Shown here one piece after another: positions 3,724 to 6,392 of a DNA stretch of 6,392 nt. A program made the position numbers and the translations under genes. Under the pieces are notes generated by a model. That model was not told the DNA's origin. It did no database searches and worked only from the letters and a program-made list of their open reading frames with translations. The stretch is from Paracoccaceae bacterium. GTDB taxonomy: Bacteria; Pseudomonadota; Alphaproteobacteria; Rhodobacterales; Rhodobacteraceae. The stretch covers positions 1-6,392 of the forward strand of contig JANSYB010000143.1 in the NCBI GenBank assembly GCA_024742655.1, given 5' to 3'. Numbering within the stretch: position 1 is the first letter of the stretch; each line of letters starts with the position of its first letter.

Positions 3724-6246
3724 TCAGACAAACAGGAACGTATCGACAGCGGCGTCCAGTTCGGCCCCTCCGCCCGGGTTGGACACGAGATCCACGATCC
3801 GCTGATCCTGATCAGGGCCGGTGTCGACCATATCGAAGGCGGTTGCCTCGGTGGCATGGTTGTTGAGCAGGTATTCGGCGAGCGCATCCTGCTCTGTGCC
3901 ATTGTCGGCAAAAGTCGCACCACCGGTCTTTATGCCTTCCTCTTCCAGAGAGACGAAGTCGAAGGATTCCGGGAAGGGATAGCCGTCACCGCCCCCGATG
4001 AAATTTCCACCTTCGTCGAAACGCGGTGCTGCAAGAAAGCCCAGCGTCACAACGCCGTATTCCTGACCGGGGTTTACGATTTCCCCGTCATCGACCAGGA
4101 CGGCGCGCATTTCGCCGGTATCGGGATCGACGAAGGCCGCGTCGTCGATCCGTGAACCGACAGGCGCGTCGGGATCGAAACTGAACTCGATGCCGGCGAC
4201 CTGAATGAACTGCCCCGCGACGTTGGGCAAAGCGCCGATACCGTGTTCGAGCAGCGCCACGATTTCCGAAGCGCTCAGTTCGCCGACGACAAGGTCATTG
4301 TTGAAGGCCAGCGTCGTCTGGATGTTGTTCTGGCTGATCCCGCCTTCGGGCCGGACCACGGTCCCGTCGGCATCGAGGATTTCCTCGTTGACGGTGCGGA
4401 TCGGCTCGGTGCCGCCGGGCGGTACGACCGTCTGCCCGATAGAGGCGCGGATACCGCCGCCGTTCTTTATCGAAACCCACACGTCGACCTCGGACTGAAC
4501 GTCATTGGCGTATTCGAGATTGGCATCCGCTGTCAGGTTTCCGAGATTCGTTTCCTGCGTCCGCACGCCATCGGGATCGCTCGGTTCACCACTGCCCGAG
4601 CGATTGCCGTTCAGAAAGACATTCGAAATGCCGAAGACGTTGCCTTCCGTTTCCAGGATCTGTTCCTGGATCGCATCGGCGATGGCCTGGATTTCCGGAT
4701 CGATCAGGCCCTCAGCGTCAAGATCCGTCACACCCTGCTCATCTGTGGCAAAGGCGCCCGAGACATTCGGGTCGTAGCTGTCGGCTATCACGTTGCCGTA
4801 GGCGTCGAAGTCAATGACGAGGCGTCCGACATATTGGTAGCTGCCATCGGTGTTCACGACCGCAGTGGTGGTGCCGCCGGCGTTCTCGATAAAGGCGGGA
4901 TACCCACCCTGATCGCTGTCCCCGTCGCGTGGACGGTCATTCTCGTCGAAAAGACGAGTGTTGGAGCCGCCAGCGACGATGATGTCAACGTCTTCAAGCC
5001 GCTCGGCCAGTGCGAACTCGATCTCGATCTGCTGCATGTGAGCCAGCACGATGACCTTGTCCATCGTGGGGTTTGCGGCCAGAAGTGCATCCACCTCGGC
5101 CTGGATTTCGGCGGCCAGCGCGTCGAGTTCCATCTCGGTCGGCATCGGGCCTTGCCACAGCGGCGCGATCCCCACGTCGCCCAGCGAAGAAATGGAGGCC
5201 AGCGTGGGTGTGGTAGCCCCGATGACGCCGAACAATTCGCCGTCCTGCTCGATCACGGTCGAGGAGGTGACGGCATTGCCCTGCGGCGCCTGGCCACCTT
5301 CGACGGCCAACGGCGAGAGGTTTGCATCGGTGCTGAAATCGAGGTTGGTCGACAGGTAAGGAAAAAGGGTACCGGTGAAATCCAGCCCGTCCAGTGCGGT
5401 GCCGGACAACGCCGAGAAGTCGCCTGCGGCGTCGCCCGAGATCAGCCCTGCCAGTTCTGCCGTGCCGAAGTCGAACTCGTGGTTGCCGAGCGTGACCGCC
5501 TGAACGCCCAACTCGTTCTGGATCTGGATGTCGGCAATGCCCGACGATCCGAATACGTCCGCTGAGGCATCGTAGAAAAGACCGGGTATGAAGGCATCGC
5601 CGGATGACAGCGTCAGCGTGGCATCCGCGCCGACATCCTCATCGCGAAGAGCGTTGAGAACAGCCGACAGGTTGGGTGCATCCACAACGGCGGCGGCGCC
5701 GGCTTCCTGGTCGGTGAAATGCAGCAGGTTGAGGGTGAAGGTGTCGTTACGATCGAGCACTTCGATCTCGACCTTGGCTTCCTCGCTTTCAGTGACGCCG
5801 TCCGAGACGCGATAGCTGAAGCTGAGATCATCGGCCCAGCGGAAGGCCTTGACGTCCACCGTGCCGTCCCGGTTGATCTTGACGAAACCCTCGACGCATC
5901 CGGTGTCTTCGTCTCGCAGCAGGAAAAACTTGCGGCGCCCGACATTCTGACCGTTGATCTCGGAAATGAAGAGATCCCCGGCATCGCCATCCTCACCGGG
6001 CAGATCGTTGGCCAGCAGGTCAAGCTCGAACGGGCGGCGCCCCACGACGCGCTCGACATCGTCATTGGCGAGCGGCGCATCGGCCGGGCCTTCACCTTTG
6101 TCGTCGTGCATGTCGCGCCACGTCCAGTGATCTTTGTCGCGCATATCGCGCCACGACCACTGGTTGTTGGAAATGTTGAACTTCGAGCCTTTGGAGAACG
6201 CAAAGCCGTTCCCCCAGGGCGTGCCAAAATTGTGTTTGAAAAACAT
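3724..6246 (-). CDS. Secreted multidomain 5'-nucleotidase/metallophosphatase with N-terminal Ig-like domain
   Basis: This is an 840-residue enzyme of the 5'-nucleotidase family, expected to remove phosphate from nucleotides or other phosphoesters outside the cell. In order: an aromatic N terminus with a tandem repeat (29-50); a cadherin/VCBS-like beta domain (57-164) with LDLLANDLPGEDGD and a SFSYRVSDG ending; a calcineurin-like phosphoesterase domain (about 170-485) with LLHFTDQEAG, SSGD (D217), GNHEFDFG (254-261), LAHMQ (H403) and AGGSNTRLFD; and the 5'-nucleotidase C-terminal domain (about 535-800) with NLTADANLEYA, KNGGGIR (594-600), FNNDLVVGELS and GGGDGYPFP. UshA has DxH and GHSH where this has DxE (179-181) and GGSN (426-429). 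There is no Sec signal. The end, AVDTFLFV, resembles type I secretion tails, though RTX nonapeptides are absent. The ATG at 6246 follows GAGAGGAC at good spacing. Exact substrate unknown. Confidence 0.9.
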   Translation of the reverse strand: MFFKHNFGTPWGNGFAFSKGSKFNISNNQWSWRDMRDKDHWTWRDMHDDKGEGPADAPLANDDVERVVGRRPFELDLLANDLPGEDGDAGDLFISEINGQNVGRRKFFLLRDEDTGCVEGFVKINRDGTVDVKAFRWADDLSFSYRVSDGVTESEEAKVEIEVLDRNDTFTLNLLHFTDQEAGAAAVVDAPNLSAVLNALRDEDVGADATLTLSSGDAFIPGLFYDASADVFGSSGIADIQIQNELGVQAVTLGNHEFDFGTAELAGLISGDAAGDFSALSGTALDGLDFTGTLFPYLSTNLDFSTDANLSPLAVEGGQAPQGNAVTSSTVIEQDGELFGVIGATTPTLASISSLGDVGIAPLWQGPMPTEMELDALAAEIQAEVDALLAANPTMDKVIVLAHMQQIEIEFALAERLEDVDIIVAGGSNTRLFDENDRPRDGDSDQGGYPAFIENAGGTTTAVVNTDGSYQYVGRLVIDFDAYGNVIADSYDPNVSGAFATDEQGVTDLDAEGLIDPEIQAIADAIQEQILETEGNVFGISNVFLNGNRSGSGEPSDPDGVRTQETNLGNLTADANLEYANDVQSEVDVWVSIKNGGGIRASIGQTVVPPGGTEPIRTVNEEILDADGTVVRPEGGISQNNIQTTLAFNNDLVVGELSASEIVALLEHGIGALPNVAGQFIQVAGIEFSFDPDAPVGSRIDDAAFVDPDTGEMRAVLVDDGEIVNPGQEYGVVTLGFLAAPRFDEGGNFIGGGDGYPFPESFDFVSLEEEGIKTGGATFADNGTEQDALAEYLLNNHATEATAFDMVDTGPDQDQRIVDLVSNPGGGAELDAAVDTFLFV
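6097..6162 (-). repeat. Tandem 33-base coding repeat encoding a Trp-rich 11-residue unit
   Basis: Residues 29-39 (QWSWRDMRDKD) and 40-50 (HWTWRDMHDDK) of the nucleotidase are two consecutive copies of an 11-residue unit, W-[ST]-W-R-D-M-x-D being invariant apart from the indicated site. The DNA copies are also clearly similar (CGCGCCACG occurs once in each on the plus strand), pointing to a tandem duplication. The unit lies before the Ig-like domain. Its function is unknown. Confidence 0.7.
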
Positions 6247-6271
6247 TGGTGTCGTCCTCTCATGTGGCCAA

Positions 6272-6294
6272 AACCGCGCAGCAGCGGCGCGGTT
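6272..6294 (-). other. GC-rich hairpin in the nucleotidase leader
   Basis: Perfect 8-base arms AACCGCGC and GCGCGGTT enclose a 7-base loop, ending 25 bases before the start codon. On the minus strand the stem is followed by TT, giving a TTTT run with the arm. It could be an mRNA leader hairpin or a weak attenuator. It could also be the terminator of a gene upstream to the right. Confidence 0.4.
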
Positions 6295-6349
6295 CGAGCC
6301 GTCAGAGAGCCGCGCTTTCGTAACGCCGATGCAGCGGTTCCATCAATTT

Positions 6350-6372
6350 TTTGCGATAGATTTGCGACGCAA
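6350..6372. promoter_or_regulatory. 11-base-period direct repeat, candidate operator
   Basis: TTTGCGA occurs at 6350-6356 and again at 6361-6367, exactly 11 bases apart. The second copy also forms the palindrome TTGCG-A-CGCAA (6362-6372). An 11-base spacing of 7-base half-sites is the geometry of Pho boxes, and the AT-type spacer (TAGA) fits. However, the half-site is TTGCGA rather than CTGTCA, and the repeat is oriented opposite to the gene. A response-regulator site is plausible, and PhoB itself is only a guess. Confidence 0.3.
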
Positions 6373-6392
6373 CAGGACAGGCCGCAGCCGCG

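Larger units (their letters stand above)
6247..6392. promoter_or_regulatory. Upstream region of the nucleotidase gene
   Basis: These 146 bases contain no credible gene. Next to the start is the ribosome-binding sequence GAGAGGAC (minus strand). Farther out are a GC-rich hairpin (6272-6294), an A/T tract (6345-6352) and a direct repeat (6350-6367). No convincing -35/-10 pair for the minus strand could be picked. The promoter is probably near the A/T tract or beyond the window edge. Confidence 0.5.

Noticed and set aside
4243..5565. A 440-codon open frame on the plus strand inside the nucleotidase gene
   Set aside because: It is antisense to a well-supported gene with clear domain motifs. Long antisense frames are usual in GC-rich coding DNA, the predicted protein shows no recognisable domain, and no ribosome-binding site was noted.
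5613..6263. A 216-codon minus-strand frame overlapping the start of the nucleotidase
   Set aside because: It is in a different frame of the same strand, gives a serine/arginine-rich product without domains, and conflicts with the frame that carries the Ig-like and phosphoesterase motifs.

Overview
The window is GC-rich DNA with the base composition and gene families of an alphaproteobacterium. A marine Rhodobacteraceae (roseobacter-type) member is my best guess, inferred from gene content because no marker gene is present. It holds two functional blocks.

Block 1 (1-3447) is a heme uptake locus. On the minus strand, read right to left, lie hmuT (periplasmic heme-binding protein), hmuU (membrane permease), hmuV (ATPase) and the first 35 codons of an antibiotic-biosynthesis-monooxygenase-like gene, probably a heme-degrading or heme-handling enzyme. 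The four genes lie 5 to 25 bases apart and look like one operon. Divergent from hmuT, across a 377-base control region, is the small gene hemP on the plus strand. HemP (HmuP) proteins are needed for heme uptake, and in Bradyrhizobium HmuP is a co-activator of the heme receptor gene. Together these genes would bind heme in the periplasm, import it through the ABC transporter and open or handle the ring in the cytoplasm. No TonB-dependent receptor and no hmuS/hemS-type gene is visible here, so the receptor must be outside the window.

Block 2 (3724-6246, minus strand) is one large gene of 840 codons. It encodes an extracellular-type 5'-nucleotidase/metallophosphatase. It has no Sec signal peptide. 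It starts with a tryptophan-rich tandem repeat and a cadherin/Ig-like domain, continues with a calcineurin-like phosphoesterase domain whose metal ligands differ from UshA, then the 5'-nucleotidase C-terminal domain. It ends in an acidic-then-hydrophobic tail like a type I secretion signal. Its likely role is to release phosphate from nucleotides or phosphoesters outside the cell.

Between the convergent hemP and nucleotidase genes lies about 276 bases with no confident gene. It holds a 124-base segment bounded by imperfect inverted repeats, a nested hairpin, a 55-codon open frame overlapping the hemP stop, and a minus-strand frame with protein-like character broken by a stop. This may be the remnant of a mobile element. 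The right edge (6247-6392) is the leader of the nucleotidase gene, with a perfect 8-bp hairpin and an 11-bp-period direct repeat that could be an operator. No CRISPR array, tRNA, rRNA or intact insertion sequence was seen.
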